A DNA stretch of 64,000 nt from Alicyclobacillus tolerans (GTDB lineage: Bacteria; Bacillota; Bacilli; Alicyclobacillales; Alicyclobacillaceae), in contig NZ_FRAF01000004.1 of NCBI RefSeq assembly GCF_900142255.1, forward strand, positions 62,001 through 126,000, in the 5' to 3' direction. The notes under the pieces were generated by a model. It was not told the origin of the DNA. It was given only the letters and a program-made list of their open reading frames with translations, and made no database searches. Position numbers and translations under genes: made by a program. Below are positions 1 to 9,400 of this stretch, one piece after another; position 1 is the stretch's first letter; every line of letters begins with the position of its first letter.

Positions 1-480
1 GCTTCTGGACGAAATCGTAAGGCGTTAGACGTGGATGTCAAAGGTTGGGATTGGACGCAAAATGTCAATGCTCGGTCACTGCTCATAGCTGCACAGCGTG
101 CAGTGCCCTTGATGGCTGAAGGAAGTAGTTTATTGGCCATATCTTCGTTTGGGTCCGATCACGTTTTTCCCTTTTATACATCTGTTGGAGCTTCAAAGGC
201 AGCCATTGAATCTCTGATTCGCTATCTGGCCATCGAATTGGCGCCGCAGCGCATTAACGCGAATGCAATTTCGGCAGGAGCGGTAGAAACAGGCGCTTTG
301 GAACATTTTCCGGAAATTGAACGTACTTGGGAGCAAGTGAAAGAGCGACTTCCATATCATCGGATGGTCACTTCCGAAGATGTGGCTCATTTGGCACTGT
401 TTTTGACATCAAAAGAAGCAGAAATGATACGAGGTCAAACCATTCGCATGGATGGAGGCATTACACTGCTTGTTCCTTAG
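1..480 (+). CDS. fabL: Enoyl-[acyl-carrier-protein] reductase, FabL type (3' part; gene begins before the window)
   Basis: NADPH-dependent short-chain dehydrogenase that would reduce enoyl-ACP in the last step of each fatty acid elongation cycle. The frame is open to base 1 and reads ASGRNRKALD before a GTG at 31, so the visible GTG is internal and the N-terminal Rossmann half lies upstream. Visible family features are the WDWT block, YTSVGASKAA (the Tyr-x6-Lys spacing of enoyl reductases), the RINANAISAGAV segment and the C-terminal RGQTIRMDGG. These match what I remember of Bacillus subtilis FabL rather than FabI. It ends 114 bp before a MarR gene on the same strand. A related SDR oxidoreductase is possible but less likely. 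Confidence 0.85.
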   Translation, partial: ASGRNRKALDVDVKGWDWTQNVNARSLLIAAQRAVPLMAEGSSLLAISSFGSDHVFPFYTSVGASKAAIESLIRYLAIELAPQRINANAISAGAVETGALEHFPEIERTWEQVKERLPYHRMVTSEDVAHLALFLTSKEAEMIRGQTIRMDGGITLLVP

Positions 481-594
481 AGGGAATATTGAGGCGGGCA
501 GAGGTGGTGTTTCGTTGATCTCGTCAAGCGCAGATGATACAATTCACTTCAATCTGTCACCCTGTCAAGAATGAAATTGAGGTGCTAGAACCCC

Positions 595-1047
595 ATGCCT
601 AACTTTCCGGATGACGTGGTAGAAATAGAATTTTGCCTGCGTCAGATTTATAGCATTGTCAAACGGCGCGGGCGGTCTCTTTTAGAACAGTATGGCATTA
701 CGCCTCCGCAATTCGATGCGTTGGTGATTCTAAATCGAGACGGCGAATTGACGATTGGTGATTTGAGCAATCGTCTTTATTTAGCATACAGTACAACAAC
801 TGACCTTGTTGATCGCTTGGAGAGAGCAGATTTTGTTGTTCGTATGCGCGATTCGGAAGATCGCCGGGTAGTACGAGTTCAATTGAAGGCTCACGGTGCA
901 GAATTAATTGAGCGCGTCCTCGATGCTCGGAGGGCTTACCTTGGATCTGTTTTGCAAGCTGTCTCTGCAGAGGAAAAATCTCGCATATTGGAAGTCCTCG
1001 AACTCCTGAACAGGCGCATGTCGGAAGAGGTGCAGTTTAAAGGATAA
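595..1047 (+). CDS. MarR-family transcriptional regulator
   Basis: A 150-residue winged-helix regulator. The DNA-binding core is visible as LTIGDLSNRLYLAYSTTTDLVDRLERADFV, followed by the wing RMRDSEDRRVVRVQLKAHG, whose D-x-R-D/E-R-R signature is typical of MarR proteins. N- and C-terminal helices would form the dimer interface. The ligand and target are not evident. MarR proteins often control a neighbour, here fabL upstream or murI 25 bp downstream. The ATG at 595 has a GAGGTG-like Shine-Dalgarno about 15 bp upstream. The short gap to murI suggests cotranscription. Confidence 0.85.
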   Translation: MPNFPDDVVEIEFCLRQIYSIVKRRGRSLLEQYGITPPQFDALVILNRDGELTIGDLSNRLYLAYSTTTDLVDRLERADFVVRMRDSEDRRVVRVQLKAHGAELIERVLDARRAYLGSVLQAVSAEEKSRILEVLELLNRRMSEEVQFKG

Positions 1048-1072
1048 CATCCACAAGAGAAATGAGGAAAAT

Positions 1073-1906
1073 ATGTTGAACAGCAACGCGCCTATCGGAG
1101 TGTTCGATTCTGGCATTGGCGGTCTCACTGTGGCTACAGAAATCATTCGTGCTCTGCCGAATGAATCTATCATCTATGTGGGCGATCACGCTCGTTGTCC
1201 TTACGGTGAAAAACACGCTGATGAAGTTCGGCGCTATGCCGTTGAAATCTGTAATTATTTTTGTGCTTTAGGTGTTAAGTTAATTGTTATTGCTTGTAAT
1301 ACTGCCACTGCGGTTGCGTTGCGTTATTTGCAAATGCATCTCCCCATCCCTGTATTAGGTGTTGTCAAACCGGGTGCTGAAGCGGCTGTATCCCATTCCA
1401 TTTCGAAGAGAATAGGCGTCATTGGTACGCCGTTAACAATAGAATCATGTATTTACACACAGGCTGTGCACCAACTGTTGCCAGAAGCGATTGTCCATTC
1501 TCAAGCTTGTCCTGCTTTCGTTCCGCTGGTGGAAGCGGGGAAGTGGGATGGAGCAGAAGTAGAATCTATAGTTCGTCAATCACTTGAACCTCTTTTGGAA
1601 AAAAAAATTGATACGCTCATTTTAGGATGCACGCATTACCCATTATTAGAAAAAAGTATTCAAAAAGTAATCGGTCCTAGCATCCAAACTATTTCCTCTG
1701 CGCGTTCTGTCACTCAGTTAGTCCATTCGTTTCTGAGTGAAAGAGAGATGCTCGCCAACGGAACTTCTGAGTCTCGGCATATGTTTTATACGACAGGTCA
1801 GGAATCTTTTATGAATACTGTATTACAATCGTGGTTTGGTTTGAGTGGAGCAACTGTGGCTCATCTAGATATTCACGAATCCTTACAATCCATTTCTAAC
1901 CTTTAA
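1073..1906 (+). CDS. murI: Glutamate racemase
   Basis: Converts L-glutamate to D-glutamate for peptidoglycan. The 277 residues are full length. The two catalytic cysteines sit in the expected motifs: IACNTATA in the N-terminal half and LGCTHYPLL in the C-terminal half. The N-terminal DSGIGGLTV substrate loop and the YVGDHARCPYG segment are also intact. It lies 25 bp after the MarR gene and 33 bp before the XTP pyrophosphatase. The murI-rdgB order is common in Bacilli and suggests an operon. Confidence 0.95.
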   Translation: MLNSNAPIGVFDSGIGGLTVATEIIRALPNESIIYVGDHARCPYGEKHADEVRRYAVEICNYFCALGVKLIVIACNTATAVALRYLQMHLPIPVLGVVKPGAEAAVSHSISKRIGVIGTPLTIESCIYTQAVHQLLPEAIVHSQACPAFVPLVEAGKWDGAEVESIVRQSLEPLLEKKIDTLILGCTHYPLLEKSIQKVIGPSIQTISSARSVTQLVHSFLSEREMLANGTSESRHMFYTTGQESFMNTVLQSWFGLSGATVAHLDIHESLQSISNL

Positions 1907-1939
1907 TCTTGTGGTATTTTATAAAATTCAAATATCTGC

Positions 1940-2548
1940 ATGGAGGTTTTTTTTCTGCAAATTTGCGTGGCTACAAAAAATAAGCACAAATTTGAAGAAT
2001 TCCAAGCTATGATGGGTAACTCATATGACTTGTTACCACTTCCGGTACATGTGGAGGAGGCGCCGGAAACAGGTCATTCGTTCCAGGAAATTGCTCTTCA
2101 AAAAGCGCGTTTCTATGCTTTACATACCCAGATGGCTGTGTTGGCGGATGATTCAGGATTGGTGGTACCAGCACTTGGAGGCAAACCGGGTATCTATTCT
2201 GCCCGTTTTGCAGGGAAACATGGCGATGATGCGGCTAATCGTCAAAAGCTTCTCATGGAGATGGAAGCTATTCCAGATGAAAGGCGTCAAGCCTATTTTG
2301 TGGCTGCACTTGTTGTAGTCGATGCAAATGGCAACGTGATGGCTGCAAGTGAGGGGAAGGTGCAAGGTATGATTCTTCGCAAAGAGCAAGGTAATGGAGG
2401 ATTCGGGTACGATTCGCTTTTTTATTACCCTCCTTTGCATCACACATTTGCAGAGTTGCCTCCTGAATTCAAAAATCAACATTCTCATCGTACGGTTGCC
2501 TTACGTGAAATTTTGCGCCAATTGAAAGAGAGTTCAGCTTCCCTTTGA
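1940..2548 (+). CDS. rdgB: dITP/XTP pyrophosphatase (RdgB/HAM1 family)
   Basis: Hydrolyses non-canonical purine triphosphates (XTP, dITP) to monophosphates, keeping them out of DNA and RNA. Motifs seen are ATKNKHKFEEF near the N-terminus, VLADDSGLVVPALGG with the catalytic acidic residues, GIYSARFAG, and GGFGYDSLFYYP with the base-recognition Phe. The start is odd. The ATG at 1940 overlaps the only good ribosome binding site (GGAGG, 1942-1946). Family alignment and an 8-nt spacer point to the in-frame CTG at 1955, giving an N-terminus of LQICVATKNK. A run of eight or more T follows the RBS. Function is secure; the start is not. Confidence 0.9.
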   Translation: MEVFFLQICVATKNKHKFEEFQAMMGNSYDLLPLPVHVEEAPETGHSFQEIALQKARFYALHTQMAVLADDSGLVVPALGGKPGIYSARFAGKHGDDAANRQKLLMEMEAIPDERRQAYFVAALVVVDANGNVMAASEGKVQGMILRKEQGNGGFGYDSLFYYPPLHHTFAELPPEFKNQHSHRTVALREILRQLKESSASL

Positions 2549-2669
2549 AATAATTTTTAGGTTCATCCTGTGAAATTTTCATTACAGCAAGAGCCAATGA
2601 TTGAGCAGATTTTTGCTGTAGACGAGGAATGGAAGAAAAAATAGCTTTATAAACGTGTGACGAATGGAT

Positions 2670-3461
2670 TTACTCAATGAGTTTCAAGTTGCGCAGCGCA
2701 TGATAGACACCATCTTCTTCAGCGGGAAGAGTGACCATTTTTGCTTCATTTTGTATGTCCACGGAGGCATTTCCCATAGCTACTGAATATCCGAGAGCAT
2801 GAAACATACCAATATCATTTCCACCATCACCAATGTGCAGGGCATGCTGTGGATCAATCTTATATTCATGCAGAATACTAAGAGCACCTAAATGTTTGTC
2901 ACTATGGAGAATTTGCAAATCTACAGCCTGATTATCCCAACGGTAGACGAAACAGTCAGTGGCGGATTGTTCAATCAGTGAATCCCAATCTTTTTCAAAA
3001 AATCCGTTAAACTGATAAATCGGATATGAATGAATATCCCATTGATCTTCTAATAAAATTTCGATTTCGGGAAAATGGAACGCATCTAAAATCTCTTTGT
3101 ACGGAAGATAATTTTGATTAAAAGAAAGCACGCGAGAGTCTGTATGCATGATAAAAGGATGGCCGTACTGTTGTAACAGGTCGATCAGCGATTGGGTCGT
3201 TTCAGTGGAAAAAGGCGTCGAGTAGACGGTTTTTTGCTGGGCTACAGCCAAACTGCCATTAAAATATACACCGTTTTGAATCTGTAAAGCAGATTGGATG
3301 TTTTTCGCATGAATATAGGAACGCCCGGTGCAGAGTGAAACAGGGATGTTTTTTCTGTGTAATTGCTGTACAGCTTGAACAGCACTATCAATTAACTGTC
3401 CCTCAGTGTACAAAGTTCCATCAATGTCGAGAAATACCATGCGAATATCCAAAACCTTCAT
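2670..3461 (-). CDS. Cof-type HAD-superfamily phosphatase
   Basis: A 263-residue HAD hydrolase of the Cof/IIB subfamily. Motif I is FLDIDGTLY near the N-terminus (nucleophile Asp and acid/base Asp), motif II is SLCTGRSY, and motif IV is [24 protein letters not shown] near the C-terminus. The family dephosphorylates small phosphorylated metabolites such as sugar phosphates and flavin or pyridoxal phosphates; the specific substrate cannot be read from sequence. The start was placed at ATG 3461 behind AAAGGAG, although the 3-nt spacing is tight and ATG 3440 is an alternative. It is divergent from glyS across about 140 bp and convergent with rdgB. Confidence 0.85.
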   Translation of the reverse strand: MKVLDIRMVFLDIDGTLYTEGQLIDSAVQAVQQLHRKNIPVSLCTGRSYIHAKNIQSALQIQNGVYFNGSLAVAQQKTVYSTPFSTETTQSLIDLLQQYGHPFIMHTDSRVLSFNQNYLPYKEILDAFHFPEIEILLEDQWDIHSYPIYQFNGFFEKDWDSLIEQSATDCFVYRWDNQAVDLQILHSDKHLGALSILHEYKIDPQHALHIGDGGNDIGMFHALGYSVAMGNASVDIQNEAKMVTLPAEEDGVYHALRNLKLIE

Positions 3462-3535
3462 CGACTCCTTTAGACGCGATCGGGCTCTATTATACATTGA
3501 ATGTTCTTTATTCTAAACTTTTTACCGGTATTGAA

Positions 3536-3564
3536 TTGCACGAGTTGCTGCTCTTCTGTATCAT
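3536..3564 (+). promoter_or_regulatory. Candidate sigma-A promoter for glyS
   Basis: TTGCAC (3536-3541) and TATCAT (3559-3564) are separated by exactly 17 bp and lie about 40 bp upstream of the glyS start. The -10 matches five of six consensus bases and the -35 only three. No T-box leader is visible in this short region. Confidence 0.35.
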
Positions 3565-3604
3565 ATCCACAATAAAGAAAGCAGAGAAATTGGAGGAAAC
3601 CAGC

Positions 3605-5020
3605 ATGCCCGTTACCATGGAACAGTTAGTCTCTCTTGCCAAACGTAGAGGTTTTATTTTCCCTGGCTCAGAAATTTATGGTGGTTTAGCGAATACCTGG
3701 GATTACGGGCCGCTTGGAGTCGAAATGAAAAATCGTATTAAGCAAGTATGGTGGAAAACGTTTATTCAGAATCACACCTATAATGTTGGACTGGATTCGG
3801 CTATTCTCATGAATCGACAAGTTTGGGTTGCTTCCGGACATGTGGGCAACTTTAACGACCCCATGATTGACTGTAAACAGTGCAAATCACGTCATCGAGC
3901 GGATAAGTTGATTGAATCAGCAGCTGAAGCACAAGGTCAAGAAATATCGGCAGATGGTTTGCCGTTTCAAGAAATGGAGCGACTCATTCAAGAATGGAAT
4001 GTAAAATGCCCTGATTGTGGAGCGCAAGATTTTACGCCCGTGCGGCAGTTTAATATGATGTTCAAAACATTTCAAGGTGTGACAGAAGAAAGTTCCAATG
4101 AAATTTTTTTAAGACCAGAAACAGCGCAGGGTATCTTCGTGAATTTTATGAATGTCCAAAGAACTATGAGGAAAAAAATTCCCTTTGGCATTGGCCAGAT
4201 AGGAAAGAGTTTTCGAAATGAAATTACTCCCGGCAATTTCACTTTTAGAACCAGAGAATTTGAGCAAATGGAGATAGAATTTTTTTGCAAACCAGGAACG
4301 GATTTAAGTTGGTTTGAATATTGGCGAGATTTTTGTTATGAATGGTTGCTTGCTGTAGGTTTACAAAAAGACAATTTGCGTCTTCGTAACCACGCAAAGG
4401 AGCAGTTGTCCCACTATAGCGCTGCAACAACGGATATTGAATATCAATTTCCATTTGGTTGGGGAGAACTGATGGGGATTGCCGACCGTACCAACTACGA
4501 CTTGCGTCAACACGCCGAATATTCTCACGAAGATTTTTTAGTGAAAGAAGAAGGTGAAGAGCCGTATATTCCTTATTGTATTGAACCTTCATTAGGAGTA
4601 GATCGGTTGTTTTTGGCCATTTTTGCTGATAGCTATGAAGAAGAACAAGTCGCGGAAAATGATACACGGGTTGTTCTCCATCTTCATCCTGCCATTGCAC
4701 CATTTCAATGTGCGGTACTTCCCTTATCAAAGAAACTTTCCAGTCAGGCAGAGACCATTTTTCATGAATTGAGAAATGATTTCTCTTGCGATTTTGACGA
4801 TTCAGGTTCTATTGGCAAAAGATATCGAAGGCATGACGAAATCGGTACACCCTATTGTATTACTGTCGATTTTCAAACTGAGGAAGACGGTAAAGTGACT
4901 ATTCGCAATAGAGATACCATGAATCAGGAGCGAATCGAAATTGGGCATGTGGCAAAATGGTTGAATGAACGTGTACGCTTTCCTGTGCTTAATGAACAAA
5001 AAAATCTGCCTGGGGTCTAA
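3605..5020 (+). CDS. glyS: Glycine-tRNA ligase, single-chain dimeric type
   Basis: Charges tRNA-Gly. This is the homodimeric class II enzyme, not the alpha2beta2 form. At 471 residues it is family-typical. Visible are the N-terminal [30 protein letters not shown], a CxxC pair in the insertion (IDCKQC and VKCPDCG, a likely zinc site), motif 2 around [11 protein letters not shown] with the following [13 protein letters not shown], and motif 3 as [11 protein letters not shown]-like [13 protein letters not shown]. The C-terminal anticodon domain begins near [19 protein letters not shown]. The start at ATG 3605 follows TTGGAGGAAACC; longer upstream frames lack an RBS and would overlap the divergent HAD gene. 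It is often called glyQS. Confidence 0.96.
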   Translation: MPVTMEQLVSLAKRRGFIFPGSEIYGGLANTWDYGPLGVEMKNRIKQVWWKTFIQNHTYNVGLDSAILMNRQVWVASGHVGNFNDPMIDCKQCKSRHRADKLIESAAEAQGQEISADGLPFQEMERLIQEWNVKCPDCGAQDFTPVRQFNMMFKTFQGVTEESSNEIFLRPETAQGIFVNFMNVQRTMRKKIPFGIGQIGKSFRNEITPGNFTFRTREFEQMEIEFFCKPGTDLSWFEYWRDFCYEWLLAVGLQKDNLRLRNHAKEQLSHYSAATTDIEYQFPFGWGELMGIADRTNYDLRQHAEYSHEDFLVKEEGEEPYIPYCIEPSLGVDRLFLAIFADSYEEEQVAENDTRVVLHLHPAIAPFQCAVLPLSKKLSSQAETIFHELRNDFSCDFDDSGSIGKRYRRHDEIGTPYCITVDFQTEEDGKVTIRNRDTMNQERIEIGHVAKWLNERVRFPVLNEQKNLPGV

Positions 5021-5048
5021 GACTCATAGACTTTTTCGGATAGCTTTT

Positions 5049-5064
5049 GTTAACCGTGGTTAAC
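5049..5064. promoter_or_regulatory. 16-bp perfect palindrome GTTAACCGTGGTTAAC
   Basis: GTTAACC and GGTTAAC arms with a 2-bp centre lie 22 bp before the start of the small gene at 5086. The symmetry and position suggest an operator, but no regulator can be named. A similar but imperfect sequence (TTAACGTGGTTAAC) lies upstream of icd at 55903. Confidence 0.35.
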
Positions 5065-5085
5065 TTACATTTGGGGGGTGTAGTC

Positions 5086-5274
5086 ATGGCCAATCAACAC
5101 ACCGAGAACCATAATCAAGCATTCTCAATGCCAGGGGCTTTGCGAATGAATCATCGGTTCGAGAATGTGGTTAGCCACAGCAATCAGGAAATGGATAACG
5201 CCCAAGTGACGCCTATTCCCTGGAAAGCGATTCATCGCGCCAATTTGCGTCATCTGGCACGTCGTTCTACCTGA
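5086..5274 (+). CDS. Small conserved-looking protein of unknown function
   Basis: I do not recognise this 62-residue product. It is polar, rich in Asn, His and Gln, with a basic C-terminus (RANLRHLARRST), and has no membrane segment or cysteine. The ATG at 5086 sits 6-7 bp after a GGGGGGTG purine block, a convincing ribosome binding site. An upstream in-frame start at 5047 has none and would begin inside the palindrome. A palindrome lies just upstream and a strong terminator just downstream, so the unit looks like a monocistronic gene. The composition suggests a nucleic acid-binding or spore-associated small protein, but this is only a guess. Confidence 0.55.
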   Translation: MANQHTENHNQAFSMPGALRMNHRFENVVSHSNQEMDNAQVTPIPWKAIHRANLRHLARRST

Positions 5275-5289
5275 GCCCTGCCCATGAGT

Positions 5290-5328
5290 GCCATTCGGGG
5301 AGTTGTCCTCCCTGAATGGCCTTTTCTT
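5290..5328 (+). terminator. Rho-independent terminator after the 62-aa gene
   Basis: A stem GCCATTC...GAATGGC (5290-5296 with 5314-5320) is extended by a GGGAG/CTCCC inner stem around a short loop and followed by CTTTTCTT. It ends 60 bp before the next start. Confidence 0.8.
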
Positions 5329-5389
5329 CAAACTGATTCTATCGCCACTACTGAATGATTCAAATGAGACATCCCAAGGAGGTTATGAA

Positions 5390-6184
5390 ATGGATCTTGG
5401 TATACAGGGAAAAACGGCGCTTGTTATGGCTTCAAGTGAAGGTCTGGGTTATGCAGTGGCAAGGCAACTGGTTGCGGAAGGTGCGCGTGTTGTCATGACA
5501 TCGCGATCGTCAGAAAAAATTGAGTCCGCTGCTGCAAACATTCGCAATGAATTTTCCGGCGCCGAGATTCTTACTTTCGCTTGCGACGTTTCTCGAGCTG
5601 AATCCTTGCAGCAGTTGTTTGCGTTTGTAGAAGAGAAAACTGGCGGAGCAGATATTTTGGTACAAAATGCTGGCGGCCCACCAGCGGGTGATTTTCAATC
5701 GATGACAGAAGATTCGCTCTGGGAAAAAGCATTCGAATTAACGCTTATGAGCTTTGTCCGATCCGTTCGACTGGCGTTGCCTCATATGAAACGTAAGCAG
5801 TGGGGAAGAATTGTTGCTATTACATCGTCCAGTGTCAAACAGCCCATTTCCAATCTTGTACTATCCAATGTCTTTCGGACAGGAGTGGTGAGTCTTTGTA
5901 AGACACTGGCCGCGGATTTAGCTCCTGAACACATTTTAATCAATGCTGTTGGACCAGGGAGAATTCATACCGCCCGTATTGACTATCTCGATCAAATCGC
6001 GGCTCAACGTTTAGGCCAATCTATGGAAACCTATCAAAAAGAAGCACAGGCGAAGATTCCTTTCGGTCGCTATGGAACGCCAGAAGAATTAGCTGCTGTA
6101 GTCGCTTTCTTGGTTTCGAACGCCAATGGATATACCACTGGACAATCTTTGTTGATTGATGGCGGACTGGTAACGTCTCTCTAA
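5390..6184 (+). CDS. SDR-family oxidoreductase with atypical active site
   Basis: A 264-residue short-chain dehydrogenase. The N-terminal nucleotide fold is present but altered: the usual TGxxxGxG reads ASSEGLGYA. The NAG segment is NAGG (VQNAGGPP). The catalytic Ser is in ITSSSVKQ, but the normal YxxxK is replaced by a stretch reading LSNVFRTGV, so the canonical Tyr and Lys are missing. I recall an SDR subgroup described as resembling beta-ketoacyl reductases without a perfect tetrad, which fits. The C-terminal TGQSLLIDGGL is normal. The start at ATG 5390 follows AAGGAGG at 5377-5383. It is probably a monocistronic gene before the methionine riboswitch. The substrate is unknown. Confidence 0.85.
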   Translation: MDLGIQGKTALVMASSEGLGYAVARQLVAEGARVVMTSRSSEKIESAAANIRNEFSGAEILTFACDVSRAESLQQLFAFVEEKTGGADILVQNAGGPPAGDFQSMTEDSLWEKAFELTLMSFVRSVRLALPHMKRKQWGRIVAITSSSVKQPISNLVLSNVFRTGVVSLCKTLAADLAPEHILINAVGPGRIHTARIDYLDQIAAQRLGQSMETYQKEAQAKIPFGRYGTPEELAAVVAFLVSNANGYTTGQSLLIDGGLVTSL

Positions 6185-6251
6185 TGACAATCCGTAAGCT
6201 TTATGCTATGCTTTTAGAAAATTGTGTTGTCTATTGATCTCCAAGCAGCAG

Positions 6252-6284
6252 TTAGCGTCGCAGTCAACTGAAAAAAGACGCTAA
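6252..6284. other. Compound hairpin upstream of the SAM riboswitch
   Basis: TTAGCGTC (6252-6259) and GACGCTAA (6277-6284) are perfect 8-bp arms, and the loop holds a second small inverted repeat, CAGTCAACTG. There is no T-run, so it is not a standard terminator. It could end the upstream SDR transcript or lie in the metH promoter region, where I could not identify convincing -35/-10 boxes. Confidence 0.4.
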
Positions 6285-6300
6285 AATTACATACATCACA

Positions 6301-6408
6301 CCTTTATCAAGAGTGGCAGAGGGACTGGCCCAATGAAGCCCGGCAACCGCGCAGCAGTGCAAGGTGCTAATTCCAGCGAGTCGCGGGTGCGGACTCGAAA
6401 GATAAAGG
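6301..6408 (+). ncRNA. SAM-I (S-box) riboswitch aptamer
   Basis: The conserved S-box layout is plain. The P1 stem CCTTTATC (6301-6308) pairs perfectly with GATAAAGG (6401-6408). Inside are AGAGTGGCAGAGGGACTGG, GAAGCCCGGCAACC, GGTGCTAATTCC and a P4-like stem. In this family SAM binding stabilises P1, allowing the downstream terminator to form and shutting off methionine biosynthesis when SAM is plentiful. The terminator begins 13 nt after P1 and metH starts at 6493, so the riboswitch controls metH and probably the genes behind it. Confidence 0.96.
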
Positions 6409-6420
6409 TTCGTAGCATGT

Positions 6421-6454
6421 ATCAACGCTCCCGTTTTCGGGAGTGTTTTTTGAT
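6421..6454 (+). terminator. Riboswitch-controlled intrinsic terminator
   Basis: ACGCTCCCG (6425-6433) pairs with CGGGAGTGT (6438-6446) around TTTT and is followed by a T-run. Flanking ATCAA/TTGAT extends the stem. It is the expression platform of the SAM-I riboswitch. Confidence 0.93.
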
Positions 6455-6492
6455 AGTCATGGAAGATAGAGAAAGAGTGGTGCAGAAATTAC

Positions 6493-9400
6493 ATGAATTT
6501 AGTCCATACTGCTTCTTTGCAGGAACTTCTTGAACAGCGGATCCTTATTTTGGATGGGGCCATGGGAACCATGATCCAGCAAAAAAATCTGACAGCCGAA
6601 GCGTTTGGTGGAGAAGCGTATGAAGGTTGCAACGAGTGGCTGTCGAAAACACGTCCCGATCTTATTCGTTCGATTCATGAGGAATATTTAGCAGCAGGAG
6701 CAGACATTGTCTCTACCAATACATTTGGCTCCACGTCTATCGTCCTTGCCGAGTATGGACTATCAGCGTATGCCCGGGAATTAAATTTGTGTTCGGCCAA
6801 GCTTGCCCGAGAAGCTGCCCATCATTTTTCATCACCTCAACAGCCAAGATATGTAGCGGGCTCTATGGGACCTACCACGAAAAGTTTGTCTTTGACAGGT
6901 GGTGCCACTTTTGCCGAATTATTGGCTGCTTATGAAGAACAAGCACTGGCCTTGCTTGAGGGTGGTGTCGATTTACTGTTGCTGGAAACTTCTCAGGATA
7001 TGCTGAACGTGAAAGCAGCAGGCTTGGCTATTCAGTCAGCATGGAAAAAATTTGGCAGGCGTGTGCCTGTAGTCATTAGCGGAACGATTGAAGCGATGGG
7101 AACCACACTGGGTGGACAAACCATTGACGCATTTTATCTCTCAGTCGAACACCTGAAACCGTTGGCGGTAGGACTCAATTGTGCGACCGGTCCAGAATTT
7201 ATGCGCGATCACGTTCGTACATTGGCAGAACTGGCCACCTGTTCTATTTCCTGCTACCCAAACGCGGGTTTACCTGATGAATCGGGTCATTATCATGAAA
7301 CACCAGAGAGTTTCTCACGCAAGATGGAGGATTTTGCAAAAGAGGGTTGGCTGAATATAGCGGGTGGTTGCTGTGGAACCACTCCCGATCATATTCGGGC
7401 TTTAGCTTCACGCATTGCAGGCTATGCTCCCCGACGTGTTCCTAAGCACCATCCTCATGCGGTGGCGGGTCTCGAATCTGTTCTTCTGGAACCAGAAAAT
7501 CGACCCATTCTTGTTGGCGAGCGAACGAATGTCATTGGTTCGCGAAAGTTTCGCAAATTGATTGCTGAAGGCGAAATGGACGTTGCTTCTGATATTGCTC
7601 GCGCACAGGTGCGGGCTGGAGCACAAATTATTGACGTTTGCCTGGCCGATCCCGATCGTGACGAACTGGCTGATATGGAGGCTTTCTTGCCTAAAGTGGT
7701 GCGTAAAGTTCGAGTACCGTTGATGATTGATTCCACCGATGCGGCAGTAGTGGAATTAGCGTTGCAACATGTTCAAGGCAAGGCGATTATCAACTCTACC
7801 AATTTGGAAGATGGAGAACCACGTCTGGCGAAGTTTGCTGAACTAGCCAAACGTTATGGGGCAGCACTTGTAGTAGGAACGATTGATGAAGAAGGAATGG
7901 CTGTCAGCCGGGAGCGCAAGTTGGCTATTGCGAAACGTTCAGTGCAAATTTTAACCGAAAATTACGGACTTGCTGCCGAAGACATTTTAATCGATCCACT
8001 CACTTTTCCGGTGGGTACAGGTGATGAGAAATATATCGGATCGGCTAAAGAGACGATTGAGGGGATTCGACTCATTCATCAAGAGCTTCCAGAGTGTCCG
8101 CAAATTCTTGGTATCAGCAATGTTTCGTTTGGTTTACCTCCAGCTGGACGAGAAGTACTCAACTCTGTCTTCCTCTATCACTGTACGAAGGCGGGACTGG
8201 GTTACGCCATTGTCAATACACAAAGTCTACAACGTTTTTCAAGCCTCTCGGACGAGGAGCGTCAACTTGCGGAAAAATTGTTATTTGAAACGTCTGATGC
8301 AGTGGTAGCGGAGTTTACCGCTTTTTATCGAGAAAAAAAACAGCATGTGGCTGTAGAACGTTCTCAATTGTCGCTTCTGGAACGTATTGCTCATTATGTG
8401 GTAGAGGGCAGTAAAGATGGATTACTGCCTGATTTAGAAGAGGCATTGCAGACAATGACGCCACTGGAAATTATTAATGGACCACTGATGGATGGGATGA
8501 ACGAAGTAGGAAGACTTTTTAACAATAATGAATTGATTGTAGCGGAAGTTTTACAAAGCGCGGAAGTGATGAAGGCAGCAGTGGCTTTTCTGGAACCGAG
8601 AATGGACAAGTTGGATTCAGCTAACAAAGGGACGGTGATTTTAGCCACTGTCAAAGGTGATGTTCACGATATTGGAAAAAACTTGGTAGAAATTATTCTT
8701 TCCAACAATGGTTACTATGTACACAATTTGGGTATTAAAGTTCTTCCGGAGACTCTAATCGCTGCAGCTCGCGAATATCATTCTGATTTTATTGGCCTCT
8801 CTGGTTTACTTGTGAAATCTGCCCAACAGATGGTGATTACAGCTGAGGAATTATCGCGAGCAGGCATTACGATTCCGCTGCTTGTAGGTGGTGCGGCACT
8901 GACCAAAAAATTCACAATGACCAAAATCGCGCCCGCCTATAGTGGAACCGTCATGTATGCCAAAGATGCCATGGATGGATTGGCTTTGGCGAATGCATGG
9001 CAAGATGAGGGAACTCGAGAAACGTTGACGGAACAGTTATCGAAAGAACAGGAAATGTTTCGCAGTCAATCCCATCCAGTACCTAAAGAGGAACCAGCGG
9101 ATTCCATACGTTTATCCGATATATCCAGCGAGGCGCCAGTATTTCAGCCTCCTGACTTGAGAGATCATCTTTTGCGGCATTATCCGATAGAACAAATTAT
9201 GCCTTATCTTAACTGGCAAATGTTGCTGGGTAAGCATCTTGGCTTGTCGGGGAATGTGGAAAAACGGCTCGCCGATGGTGATGAAAAGGCTACGCAACTG
9301 AAAGAACTCGTAGAAGATGTGATTCGTGAGTCGATTGCAGATGGAAGCTTGCAAGCTCATGCCGTATATCAATTTTTCCCAGCCGTAGGTAATCGTTTAA

